DNA of 64,000 nt, from NCBI GenBank assembly GCA_963383645.1, contig OY726574.1, forward strand, positions 60,764,894-60,828,893. The letters are read 5' to 3'. The stretch comes from Muscardinus avellanarius. Its lineage: Eukaryota > Chordata > Mammalia > Rodentia > Gliridae. Both the position numbers and the translations under genes were made by a program. Shown here piece after piece: positions 47,674 to 57,797 of the stretch. Under the pieces are notes generated by a model, which saw nothing but the letters and a program-made list of their open reading frames with translations, had not been told where the DNA came from and ran no database searches. How positions within the stretch are numbered: position 1 is the first letter of the stretch; each line of letters starts with the position of its first letter.

Positions 47674-50600
47674 ATGACAGAAAACAAAAATCATATTTCA
47701 ATAATAACTCTTAACGTCAGAGGACTTAACTCACCAATCAAAAGACATAGATTGGCAATGTGGATCAAAAAACATAACCCAAATATATGCTGTTTGCAAG
47801 AAACTCACCTAACAGCCAAAGACACTCACAGACTGAAAGTGAAAGGATGGAAAAAGATATACCATGCTACTGGAGAACAAAAAAGGGCAGGGGTAGCAAT
47901 CCTGATATACAACAAAACAGACTTTAAACTAAGACACATCAGAAGAGACAAATCAGGGCACTTCCTTTTATTAAAAGGAACAGTACACCAAGATGATATA
48001 ATGATAGTAAACGTTTATGCTCCAAATGTGAACACAACCACGTTTGTAAAACAAGCCCTTCAGGACATCAGATCTCAAATAGACCCAAATACAATAATTC
48101 TGGGAGACTTCAATACGCCTCTCACACCACTGGATCGATCTTCAAGGCAAAAGTTGACTAAAGACTCTTTAGAACTAAAGAAAACTATAAACCAAATGGA
48201 CCTAATAAACATATACAGAACATTTCATCCAGAAACTACAGAATACACATTCTTCTCATCAGCCCATGGAATTTTCTCCAAAATAGATCACATCCTGGTA
48301 CACAAAGAAAACACCAGCAAGTTCAAAAGATGTAATATAATTCCTTGCATCTTTTCAGACCATAATGGAATTAAAGTAGAAATCAACAACAGGAAACTCA
48401 AAAGAAACTATGCAAATATGTGGAGACTGAATGATACACTACTGAATGATGAATGGGTAAGAGCAGAAATTAGGGAAGAAGTAAAGAAATTTTGGGGAAA
48501 TAAATGAAAACAGAGACACAACTTACCAAAATCTCTGGGACACTATGAAGGTAGTATTAAGAGGAAAGTTTATTGCATTGAGTGCCCACATAAGAAGGAC
48601 AGAGAACCACCAAGTAAAGAACCTAATGACACAACTCAAGGATCTAGAAAGACTGCAACAGTCCAACCCCAAATCCAGCAGAAGACAGGAAATTATTAAA
48701 ATACAAGCAGAAATAAATGAAATATGGAACAAAAAAACAATTCAAAGAATCAACAAAACAAAAAGCTGGTTCTTTGAAAAGGTTAATAGAATTGATAAAC
48801 CCCTGGCCAACCTAACGAAAAGAAAAAGAGAATCAATGCAAATTACTAAAATCAGAAATGAAAAAGGAGACATCACCATAGATAGTGAAGAAATTCAAAG
48901 GATTATCAGAAACTACTTTAAAAATTTATACTCCAATAGACAAGAAAACATGGAAGAAATCAGTAGATTCCTAAACACAGTTAACCTACCTAAATTGAAC
49001 CAAGAGGACATAGCAAGCCTAAACCAACCAATAGCAAACAATGAAATAGAAATGCCAATAAAAATTCTTCCATCAAAGAAAAGCCCAGGCCCAGATGGGT
49101 TTCCAGCTGAATTCTACAAAGCCTTCAGTAAAGAACTAATACCAAGACTTTATAACTTATTCCAGGAAATTGAAAGAGATGGAACTCTCCCAAATTCCTT
49201 CTACGAGGCCAGTATCACATTAATCCCCAAACCAAATAAAGATACCTCAAGAAAGGAAAACTACAGACCAATATCTTTAATGAACATAGATGTAAAAATT
49301 CTAAACAAAATACTAGCCATACGCATTCAAAACCATATCAAGAGAATAATACACCATGATCAAGTCGGTTTCATCCCAGAAAAACAAGGCTCGTTCAACA
49401 TACGCAAATCAATAAATGTCATCCACCACATAAATAGATTCAAGAATAAAAACCACATCATCATAGCAATAGATGCTGAAAAAGCCTTCGACAAAATCCA
49501 ACACCCATTCATGTTAAAAATACTACAGAAAATTGGAATAAAAGGAACATACCTCAACATCATTAAGGCAATATACAACAAACCCAAAGCCAACATTATA
49601 CTGAATGGGGAGAAACTGCAAGAATTTCCCCTAAAATCAGGAACAAGACAAGGATGTCCACTATCACCACTCCTCTTCAATATAGTCCTTGAGACTCTTG
49701 CCACAGCAATAAGACAAGAGAAGGAAATCAAAGGAATTCACATAGGAAGAGAGGAATTAAAATTATCCTTATTTGCAGATGACATGATCCTTTACCTAGA
49801 AGACCCGAAGAACTTAGCCAAAAGACTTCTGGAGTTAATTAACAAATTCAGCAAAGTTGCAGGATATAAAATCAACCTAAAGAAATCAGAGGCTTTTCTT
49901 TATACCAACAATGAATCCACAATGAAAGAAATAAAACAATCAATTCCATTCACTATAACCTCAAAACCAATAAAATACCTAGGAATAAACCTAACCAAAG
50001 ATGTAAAAGACCTCTACAACAAAAACTATAAAACATTAAAGAAAGAAATTGAAGAAGACCTTGGAAGATGGAAAGACCTCCCGTGCTCATGGATAGGCAG
50101 AATAAATATCATCAAAATGGCCACTCTGCCAAAAGTAATTTCTAGATTCAATGCAATTCCCATCAAAATACCAACAACATTCTTCAGAGACCTAGAAAAA
50201 TCAATCATGAACTTTATATGGAGAAAGAAAAGACCCAGAATAGCCAAAGCAATTCTCAGCAACAAGAATCACGCAGGAGGCATCACAATCCCAGACTTCA
50301 AACTATACTATAGAGCAATAGTAGTAAAAACAGCATGGTACTGGCACAATAACAGGTACACTGACCAGTGGAACAGAATAGAAGATACAGAAACAAATCC
50401 ACACACCTACAGTCAATTAATCTTTGACAAAGGGGCCAAACTCATACGCTGGAGAAAAGACAGCCTTTTCAACAAATGGTGCTGGGAGAACTGGCTATCC
50501 ATTTATAGAAAGAGGAATTAAATCCTTACCTCTCACTGTGCACAGGAATCAACTCAAGATGGATCAAAGACTTAGAAATCAGACCAGAGACTGTGAAGTT

Positions 50601-51501
50601 ATTAGAGGAGAACATAGGCTCAACACTACAACATATAGGCACAGGCAGTAACTTTCTCAACAAAACCTCCAAAGCTCAGGAAATTAAAGCAAGAATTAAC
50701 AAGTGGGATAGCATCAAACTAAAAAGTTTCTTCTCATCAAAGGAAACCATCAAGAACCTAAAGTGGAAGCCTACAGAATGGGAGATCTTTACCAGTCACC
50801 ACTCCGATAGGGGGCTAATATCCAGAATATACAAAGAGCTCAAAAGACTCTGCACTAGCGGAACAAACAACCCAATCAAGAAATAGGCAAATGAAATGAA
50901 TAGACACTTTACAAAAGAGGAGATACAAATGGCCAATAGATTCATGAAAAGATGTTCTTCATCACTGGCCATCAGGGAGATGCAAATCAAAACTACACTG
51001 AGGTTCTATCTAACCCCAGTCAGATTGGCAAGCATAAAGAAATCAAACAATAATAAATGCTGGTGAGGATGTGGGGAAAGAGGAACTATTTTACATTGTT
51101 GGTGGGAGTGCAAACTAGTTCAGCCACTATGGAGATCTGTGTGGAGATTCCTTAGAAAACTGGGAATAGATCCACCATACGATCCAGCTTTACCACTCCT
51201 GGGTATTTTTCCAAAGGGGTTGAAAACAGAGAACTACAGCAACATATGCATACCTATGTTCATAGCAGCACAATTTGTAATAGCCAAAATTTGGAAACAA
51301 CCTAGGCCCCCATCAACAGATGAATGGTTTGCAAAGTTATGGGAAATACACACAATGGAATTCTATTCAGCTATAAAGAAGAACAAAATCATGTCATTTG
51401 TAAGAAGATGGAAAGGGCTGGAAAGCATTATGTTAAGTGAGATCAGCCAAACACAGAAAGAGAAGGGACATCTATTTCCTCTAATATGCCCAAACAAGTG
51501 A
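47674..51501 (+). pseudogene. L1 ORF2 (endonuclease/reverse transcriptase), disrupted
   Basis: First part (47,674-48,507): apurinic-type endonuclease with QETH (47,797-47,808), GDFN (48,102-48,113) and SDH (48,355-48,363). A frameshift just before 48,507 moves the rest to another frame, open to 50,521. It contains the reverse transcriptase with [12 protein letters not shown], the [12 protein letters not shown] block and the FADD catalytic motif (49,772-49,783). A second frameshift near 50,515, a TAG at 50,884 and further stops interrupt the C-terminal domain, which resumes at 51,139-51,501. All catalytic motifs I can check are intact, so decay is recent. The L1 protein pair normally copies its own RNA and supplies trans-mobilisation of SINEs. 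Confidence 0.92.
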
Positions 51502-51664
51502 GCATTGGGGATACTAGAGGGACTCCAGATAATGGAAGGAAAATCTCAGCAAAGTTTGAATGGAAAACTAAGAGAGAAAGGAGGCTGAACTTGATTGATG
51601 TGCGGCTATTTCCAAATAGGTGTAAAAGTACGAATATAGCAAGGTTAGCCTAGGTATTAAATAT

Positions 51665-51710
51665 CGGGAGGGGGGAAGGGAAACGAGGTGGGGGGGAGAG
51701 GGCACCAAAT
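51665..51710 (+). other. G-rich polypurine tract in L1 3' UTR
   Basis: GGGAGGGGGGAAGGG and GGTGGGGGGGAG could form a G-quadruplex, as in other mammalian L1 3' UTRs. Also seen in the copies at 9.77 and 42.2 kb. Confidence 0.6.
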
Positions 51711-51797
51711 ACAGATTATAAGTATAACATTTACTTTCAATAAAATAAATTTAAAAAAATAATAAAAAAATAAAAAATAAATAAATAAAATAAAAGG

Positions 51798-51890
51798 ACT
51801 GGGGGTATAGTTCAGAGGTAGAATGCCTATGAGTTCAATCCCTATACAAAACAACAACAGCAACAAGAACAACAAAAACAAAACAAAAAT
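51798..51890 (+). mobile_element. Lone ID half inside the L1 transduction
   Basis: GGACTGGGGGTATAGTTCAG and GAGTTCAATCC with a (CAA)n tail and no B1 half. Confidence 0.75.
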
Positions 51891-51925
51891 TGGAAGTTCA
51901 CGAGCTTTAAAAAATTGACCACTAG

Positions 51926-52134
51926 GCCAGGTGTGGTGGTGCACAGTTGTAATCCCTGCGCTTGGGAGGCTGAGACAGGAAAATCACATAGGTTCGAAGG
52001 CAGCGTTGGCTACTTAGTGAGGCCCTGTTTCCAAATAAAGTATAAAATAGGTCTGGGAGTAGAGACCGGAGGTAGAAATTCCCTGGGTTCCATTCCCAGT
52101 ACCACCAAAAAATAAAAAAATAAAAATAAAAAAT
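51926..52134 (+). mobile_element. B1-dID-type SINE inside the L1 transduction
   Basis: Sense dimer whose A-rich tail ends directly at the right L1 target duplication. It has no target duplication of its own. Confidence 0.85.
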
Positions 52135-52149
52135 AAAAAATGGCTTTAG
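52135..52149. repeat. Target duplication, right copy, of full-length L1
   Basis: AAAAAATGGCTTTAG, identical to 45,718-45,732. The A portion merges with the tail, so only TGGCTTTAG is unambiguous. Confidence 0.85.
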
Positions 52150-52860
52150 ATATCCTCTATCTAAGTAAGAAATCGGTTGCTATTCGAGAGTGGATACTCT
52201 TCATGTAAAAGTGCTAATGGTTCCACCTTTTGGATCTCTGCTTCTGTAAGTTCTTTTAAGTCCCACACAGAAGTGAAGCCCTGTGGCCTTTGTCTCCCTG
52301 TTTGGCTTGTTTCGTTTAGCATAATATTCTCCAATTCCACTTACTGTTGAACATGACAGGACTTCTTTATCAAGAGAGAATAGCATCCCTTTGTGTTTGC
52401 ACACCACATTTTCTGCATTCACTACCCCATAAGTCGATGTCGTAACTTGATTATTGTGAAGATTGCTGCAAAACATGGGCATGTCAACAGCTCTTTGGCA
52501 AATCGATTTCACATCTTTGTGGTGAATACTCAGAAGTGGGATTGCTGGATCATAAGTTTCTCTGATTTTAGTGTTCTGAGTAGCTTCTGGCTGTTCCCAC
52601 AGTGGCTGGAGTACATGCGCTCCCTCTGACCGTGTTCAGAGTGCCCTCCCCTCCGGCCTCACCAACACTGGCTGCCCTTTGCCCCTTTGATAGACGCCAT
52701 CCTGATAGATATGAGACATCCCATGGTGGCTTGAGTTGGCATCTCCCAGTGACTAGTGATGCTGACTACTTTTGTCTTCTTTTGAGAAATGTCTGTTCAT
52801 GTCTTTGGTTCATTTGCCAGTAGGGTTATTTGTTTTCTTAGGAGAAATAAGCTTGATTTT
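52150..52860 (-). mobile_element. Old L1 3' part, antisense
   Basis: Inverted, diverged ORF2 end/3' region of an ancient L1: GTGGGATTGCTGGATCATAA, CCCACAGTGGCTGGAGTACA and TCTTTTGAGAAATGTCTGTT are typical inverted L1M text. Confidence 0.75.
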
Positions 52861-52929
52861 TATCTTTTTTCTTTTTCTTGAGATCAGTTGTCCAGCATGA
52901 TGAGTAGTAGGATTGAATACCGTACATTT
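52861..52929. mobile_element. Old L1M 3'-end-like segment, left part
   Basis: Continues after the composite element (55,276-55,320 and 55,514-55,610) with text such as TTAAATGTTCTGATCACAAAA and GAGATGATTAATGTGTAAAT. This is the pre-insertion host sequence. Confidence 0.45.
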
Positions 52930-52942
52930 AAATTTCACTGAG
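52930..52942. repeat. Target duplication, left copy, of composite retroposon
   Basis: AAATTTCACTGAG preceded by TTT, giving an L1-endonuclease-like TTT/AAA site. Repeated exactly at 55,263-55,275. Confidence 0.92.
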
Positions 52943-53390
52943 GCCTCTGGCCCCGACCCTGGGCAGGTGGGCAGGCGCTGGCGGGGCACCCCTAGGCGAC
53001 CCCCTCTCCACCTGGAAGGACCCTGTGGTCCGGGCCTCTGGCCCCGACCCTGGGCGGGTGGGCAGGTGCTGGTGGGGCACCGCTAGGTGACCCTCTCTCC
53101 ACTCGGAAGGACCCTGTGGTCCGGGCCACTGGCCCCGACCCTGGGCGGGTGGGCAGGTGCTGGCGGGGCACCCCTAGGTGACCCCTTTTCCACCTGGAAG
53201 GACCCTGTGGTCCGGGCCTCTGGCGCCAACCCTGGGCGGGTGTGCAGGCGCTGGCGGGGCACCCTTCGGCGATCCCCTCTCCTCTAGAAGGACCCTGTGG
53301 TCCGGGCCACTGGCCCCGACCCTGGGCGGGTGGGCAGGTGCTTGCGGGGCACCCCTAGGCGACCTCCTCCCCACCTGGAAGGACCCTGTA
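52943..53390 (+). repeat. VNTR-A, five 91-bp units
   Basis: Unit marker GGACCCTGTGGTCCGGGCC recurs at spacings of 91, 91, 90 and 91 bases. Very GC-rich, with CACCCCTAGGCGACC in each unit. Confidence 0.95.
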
Positions 53391-53422
53391 AAAAAGGAAA
53401 AGAAAAAGAAAAAAGGAAAATA

Positions 53423-53963
53423 TCAGAGAGGGGTCAAGGATCAGTGGCGGATGCCAGGATACTGGAGATGCAGACAAAACTTATCCAAATGAACTGGAAT
53501 TATTGGAAAAATTCCCCACTAAGGAGGACTGCTTCTTCTCTGCATTGTTAAGAATCTTGGACATCACCTGTAAGGAGAGAGACTTTAGCGGAGACCAAGG
53601 AGAAAGGCAGTGCTGAAAGTGGTCTCCGCGTTGGTGGTGGAGACTTGTATCCAAGAGAAGCAGAAATCAGAGCCTACCAACCTTATTTTTTTTTTTTTTT
53701 GAGAAATTATACCAAAGGTCGAATGCTACCGTTGCGCATGCTTAGGAAGACTGGACAACATTCAGAGTGGAAAAATAACTTGGGAAAGATCTGAAATGGT
53801 GGAGGCAGTGGCAATGGCAGTGGCCAGTACTCAGGGGAGGCAGAGATCTGATGCATTACACCTGGAACCTTTGAAGTAATGACACACAGAGGCAGAATGC
53901 TACCACCACCATGCACCCTCGAGAATGTGGGACAAATGGTTGGGCAAAGAGAGTGCTCGGATT
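53423..53963 (+). repeat. Middle domain with three diverged repeats
   Basis: GGACTGCTTCTTCTCTGCAT (about 53,526), GAATGCTACCGTTGCGCATG (about 53,720) and GAATGCTACCACCACCATGC (about 53,897) align, each followed by AGAAT/GGAAG and TGGAC/GGGAC. A T run at 53,683-53,700 interrupts. Origin unknown. Confidence 0.5.
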
Positions 53964-54860
53964 AGAGCCTGCCGAGGGGTGAGGCCAGGCTGCTATTGAG
54001 GCCTCCGAGGCCGGGATCGTACCCTGCCGAGGGGTTAGGCCGGTGCTGGGGCCAGCGAGGCCGGCATCGGAGCCTTCCGTGAGGCAAGGCCACTATTGAG
54101 GCCTCCGAGGCCAGGATTGGAGCCTGCCGAGGGTTTAGGCCAGTGCTGGAGCTAGCGAGGCCGGCATCGGAGCCTGCCGTGAGACAAGGCCGGTGCTGGG
54201 GCCTCCGAGGCCGGGATTGGAGCCTGCCGAGGGGTTAGTCCTGTGCTGGGACCAGCGGCCAGCATTGGAGCCTTTCGTGAGGCAAGGCCATTATTGAGGC
54301 CTCCGAGGCCGGGATCGGAGCCTGCTGTGGGGTTAGGCCAGTGCCGGGGCCAGCGGCTGGCATCGGAGCCTTCTGTGAGGCAAGGCCACTACTGAGGCCT
54401 CCAGGACCGGGATCGGAGCCTGCCGAGGTGTTAGGCTGGTGCTGGGATCAGCGAGGCCAGGATTGGAGCCTGCCGCAAGGCAAGGCCGGTGCCGGGGTCT
54501 CAGAGGCCGGGATCGGAGCCTGCTGTGGGGTTAGGCCAGGGCCAGGGCCAGCGGCCGGCATCAGAGCCTTCCGTGAAGCAAGGCCACTACTGAGGCCTCC
54601 GAGGCCTGGATCGGAGCCTGCCGAGGGGTTAGGCCGATGCTGGGACCATTGGCTAGCATTGGAGCCTGCCGTGAGGAAGGCCGGTGCTGGGGCCTCCCAG
54701 GCCGGGATCGGAGCCAGCTGAGGGGTTAGGACAGTGTCAGGGCCAGCGAGACCAGAATCGGGGCCTCCCATGAGGCAAGGCTGCTGCCGCTACTTGAGCC
54801 AGCGAGGTCAGGATCAGTCCACCGGGTAGCCAGGCCACTACTGGGGCCGTCAAGAGTGGT
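53964..54860 (+). repeat. VNTR-B, about 18 alternating 50-bp monomers
   Basis: Monomer A has GAGCCTGCCGAGGGGTTAGG and CCAGCG; monomer B has GAGCCTTCCGTGAGGCAAGG and GCCTCC. They mostly alternate, giving a 100-bp higher-order unit repeated about nine times. Confidence 0.93.
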
Positions 54861-55262
54861 ATCGGTACTTGCAACGCGGCATGCACAGAGAAATATCGCA
54901 GAAAATTAAAACCAGATGCTTCCCCTAATCAGCAATAACTAGGAGGAAATGGGCAACAGGAAGTGGTCGAGCTATAGAAAGGGCCCTATAGTGAAGCAAT
55001 TAAGGTGACCAATCAGAGGGTATGGAATAGGGGAGGATGGAGTCTCTAAAAAGCAGGAGGTACATAAACATATGTATCAAAGTTAATCACCAAACAAGCA
55101 TGGGATCGAGGGAGGGGGAGGGAATGGGATGGGGGCTGGATGAGGGCTAATTGGATGATGTGTGCTTGTATATCCTCTCAAGTCTTATATTCCAATGTGA
55201 TATATGATTACAATGCACCAATAAAAATAAATAAATAAATAAAATAAAAAATATAAATAAAT
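54861..55262 (+). other. 3' module and tail of composite retroposon
   Basis: Contains GACCAATCAGAGG and CTCTAAAAAGC, a G-rich polypurine block (about 55,107-55,140), GATGATGTGTGCTTGTATATC and AATGCACCAATAAA (55,212-55,225), then (AAAT)n. The last 150 bases match the antisense module at 44.8 kb in order and wording, and it resembles an L1 3' UTR. Confidence 0.7.
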
Positions 55263-55275
55263 AAATTTCACTGAG
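55263..55275. repeat. Target duplication, right copy, of composite retroposon
   Basis: AAATTTCACTGAG, identical to 52,930-52,942. Confidence 0.92.
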
Positions 55276-55326
55276 AGTAAATTTTAAATGTTCTGATCAC
55301 AAAATATCATATTTATTTATTTATGT

Positions 55327-55513
55327 TGGTGATACTGGGGGTTGAACCCAGGGACATTCTACATTCCAAGATACATCCCAGCCCTTTTATTTTATTTTTT
55401 TTAATTTTGAAACAGAGTCTCAATAAACTGCTAATGTTAGCCTCTCACCTGTAATCCTCCTGTCTCAGCCTCCTGAGTAATGGGATAATAGGTGTGTGCC
55501 ACCATGCTCTGCT
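55327..55513 (-). mobile_element. B1-dID-type SINE
   Basis: Antisense dimer inserted in the old L1M-like host sequence. Confidence 0.82.
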
Positions 55514-55849
55514 AAAATGTTAAATATTTGAGATGATTAATGTGTAAATTAGCTTTAATAAATACCAGCACTATATACAACTAAAATTTGTTAATAAAAA
55601 CAAAAAGCCCAAAAGACTAACAGTGAAGAATGAAGTCTATTAAGTACAGTATACAACTTACATTTGTTATAAATTAGCCTGAAAATTTATGAAAACATTC
55701 AAATTAACATATAACTCTATTTAATAGGAAATAGTAATTTGATATGAGCAAATTGGTCTAAAACCCCAGGGTTTATTAATAAAGTTTGGGATATGAGAGA
55801 TGATAACTGAATTAAAGTGATGTTAAATGCCTCTTTTTCTGTGTGTGTA
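55514..55849. other. Old L1M-like remnant, then intergenic
   Basis: 55,514-55,610 looks like the continuation of the ancient L1 3' end. The rest is AT-rich with no recognised feature. Confidence 0.4.
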
Positions 55850-56023
55850 TGTGGTACTGAGAAGTGAACCCAGGGACATTCTACCTCTGAGCTACACCTT
55901 CAACCCGATTTTTTTTATTTTGAAACAGGGTCTCACTAAGTTGCTGAAGCTGGCCTGGGACCTGAGATCTTGTCTCAGCCTCCCAAGTACTGGGATTTGG
56001 GGCATGCATCGCCATACCTGGCT
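55850..56023 (-). mobile_element. B1-dID-type SINE
   Basis: Antisense dimer, diverged, with deletions in the B1 half. Confidence 0.8.
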
Positions 56024-56180
56024 ATACCTTCTCTTATATTCTTATATAGTGCATGCACTGCATCCTATGTCACAGGTTTGCTTTTCTAATTAAAAAAATA
56101 TATGTAAAGTAATGTACCTATAGCTTAAATTGCGATCTTGTTATATTTACAATAGGATATGACTTCTTTTTTTTTTTTTT

Positions 56181-56382
56181 GTGGTACTGGGGGTGGAACC
56201 CAAGGGCTTTTTCTACCTCCAGGCTACACTCCCAGACCTATTTTATGTTTTATTTGGAAACAGGGTCTCACTAAGTTGTTGAGAGCCTCACTAAGTAGCT
56301 GAGGCTGGCTTTGAACCTGTGTGATGCTCCTGTCTCAGCCTCCCAAGCAGGGATTACAAGCGTGCGTCACTACACCCGGCTA
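56181..56382 (-). mobile_element. B1-dID-type SINE with target duplication
   Basis: Antisense dimer. AGGATATGACTTCT lies on both sides (about 56,155 and 56,382). Confidence 0.92.
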
Positions 56383-56599
56383 GGATATGACTTCTAAATC
56401 TTTGTAAAATATATAAGCAGGTAAAATCAAGTGTGTTGACAAAAATTATAAAAAAGACACAGCAAAGAACCACAAAAGTAGTAAATTTTTTTAAATGAGG
56501 GTAATATATAGAACTTTACACATACAACATGCTTCTAATTTTAATAGGTTTATGTGCACACATCGCCTGATTGCTAGAAGAAAGATCGAAAGGAAGTGG

Positions 56600-56820
56600 G
56601 TCAAGATAGTTGGTTTATATGAAACACATGGAATCTACGGAAAGTAGGGGGTGTCCAAATACTAATGTCAATCTCAGTACCCTATATGGGGAAGAGGAGA
56701 TACTGGGGAGGGAGCTGGGAGAGGCCACCAAGTGCCATGTGCAGGTCTGTCACTATCCCTACAAACTACGGTATAGTGCGAGACTAGAATGCACCAAAAA
56801 AAGTATTTGTTTTTAAAAAA
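56600..56820 (+). mobile_element. Old L1-type 3' UTR fragment
   Basis: CAATCTCAGTACCCTATATG, a G-rich block, GGTCTGTCACTATCCCTAC and AATGCACCAAAAAAAG. It links the L1 3' UTR at 59.7 kb with the AATGCACCAATAAA tail family. Confidence 0.55.
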
Positions 56821-56951
56821 GAGCATGCATGCAGTGCTTTTATATGTAGACAAAACAAACCAGAGAAGAACAATACCAACAAATGAAGAAAGAGAGGAGG
56901 AGGAGGCAGGGCCAGATGTGGAAGCAGAAACCTCAGAAATTGCCAAGACAC

Positions 56952-57180
56952 AGCCGGGCGTGGTGGCACATGCTGGTAATCCCAGTACTTGGGAGGCTGA
57001 GACAGGAGGATCGTGCAGGTTTGAAGCCCGCCTCAGCTACTTAGTGAGGGAGGCTCTCAGAAACGTAGAGAGACCCTGTTTTCAAGTAAAATATATAAAA
57101 AAAAAATAGAGCTGGGAGTGTAGCCTGGAGGTAGAAAGGCCCTGGGTTCCATCCCGAGTACCACAGAAAAAAGAAAGAAA
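56952..57180 (+). mobile_element. B1-dID-type SINE with 16-bp target duplication
   Basis: Sense dimer. AAATTGCCAAGACACA at about 56,938 and 57,186 flanks it exactly. Confidence 0.93.
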
Positions 57181-57201
57181 AAAAGAAATTGCCAAGACAC
57201 A

Positions 57202-57560
57202 TCCTAGGTGCAGCCGTGGAGAGAGGGTGGCTCTGTGGCATCTTTCCAAGGTGCCTCATCGCACTCCTCCCCACCTCGGCCACAGACCCCGTCATCCCGC
57301 TCTTCATCAAGGTGCACTCACTGGGTTCTTCGCTTGTCCATCTGAATTGCAGAGAAGGTGCTAACTCAAGCTCGAGTCTTCCAATGGCATTTTACCATAA
57401 TAGGTATACGATTGGGGAGAACGCCTTTCAGATGGCGGGAGTTTAGGAAATAGAAAGTAAACATTTGTGTAGTGTACGGTGCTGGCCCCTGACCACAGCC
57501 CCTTACCTGTTAGGCACAGCAGGTAGTGCTCAGGGTTCAACATAGTTTTAAATAGCCCTC
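57202..57560. other. Intergenic, no feature recognised
   Basis: Unique-looking DNA; an 85-codon ORF has no recognised domain. Confidence 0.4.
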
Positions 57561-57567
57561 TCTTCCT

Positions 57568-57607
57568 CCTTCCCTTCCTTCCTTCCTTCCTTCCTTCCTT
57601 CCTTCCT
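57568..57607. repeat. (TTCC)n microsatellite
   Basis: About nine TTCC units. Confidence 0.95.
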
Positions 57608-57634
57608 CTTCTGTCTTTCTTTGTGTGTACGTGT

Positions 57635-57797
57635 GTTGGGGATTGAACCCAGGAGCATTCTAACTCCGGCTTCCCCTTTAAATTTTTATTTTAAAACAGG
57701 TCCTTGCTAAGTTACCGAGGCTGGCCTTGAGCCTGCTATCCTCCTGTCTCAGCCTCCCAAGTGCTGGGATTACAGGCATATGCCACCACTCCTGACT
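57635..57797 (-). mobile_element. B1-dID-type SINE
   Basis: Antisense dimer with a shortened ID half. Confidence 0.8.

Larger units (their letters stand above)
45733..52134 (+). mobile_element. Full-length LINE-1 with probable 3' transduction
   Basis: 5' UTR (45,733-46,651), ORF1, ORF2, 3' UTR with a G-rich polypurine block (about 51,665-51,705), and an A-rich tail from about 51,740. A further 340 bp (lone ID half, 35 bp of unrelated sequence, complete SINE) follow before the right target duplication. The coding frames are broken, so the copy is dead as it stands, but lesions are few and the duplication is perfect, so it is fairly young. Confidence 0.9.
52943..55262 (+). mobile_element. Composite VNTR retroposon with SVA-like layout
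   Basis: 2.32 kb, non-coding. Parts in order: GC-rich VNTR of 91-bp units (52,943-53,390); A/G-rich linker (53,388-53,422); middle domain with three diverged repeats (53,423-53,963); second VNTR of alternating 50-bp monomers (53,964-54,860); 3' module (54,861-55,225) ending AATGCACCAATAAA; A-rich (AAAT)n tail. Exact 13-bp duplication on both sides. A tail, L1-type target and duplication length show copying by L1 machinery. It resembles SVA/LAVA in layout only; I recognise no shared sequence with those. ORFs through the VNTRs are not real, as periods of 91 and 50 are not multiples of three. Confidence 0.85.

Noticed and set aside
54341..54721. 126-codon ORF of a repeated Gly/Ala/Pro pattern
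   Set aside because: It is a reading of VNTR-B. The 50-bp period is not a multiple of three and the frame closes in other units.
52943..55262. Reading the two VNTRs as ordinary independent minisatellites
   Set aside because: An exact 13-bp duplication spans both VNTRs plus an A-rich tail, which independent minisatellites would not produce.
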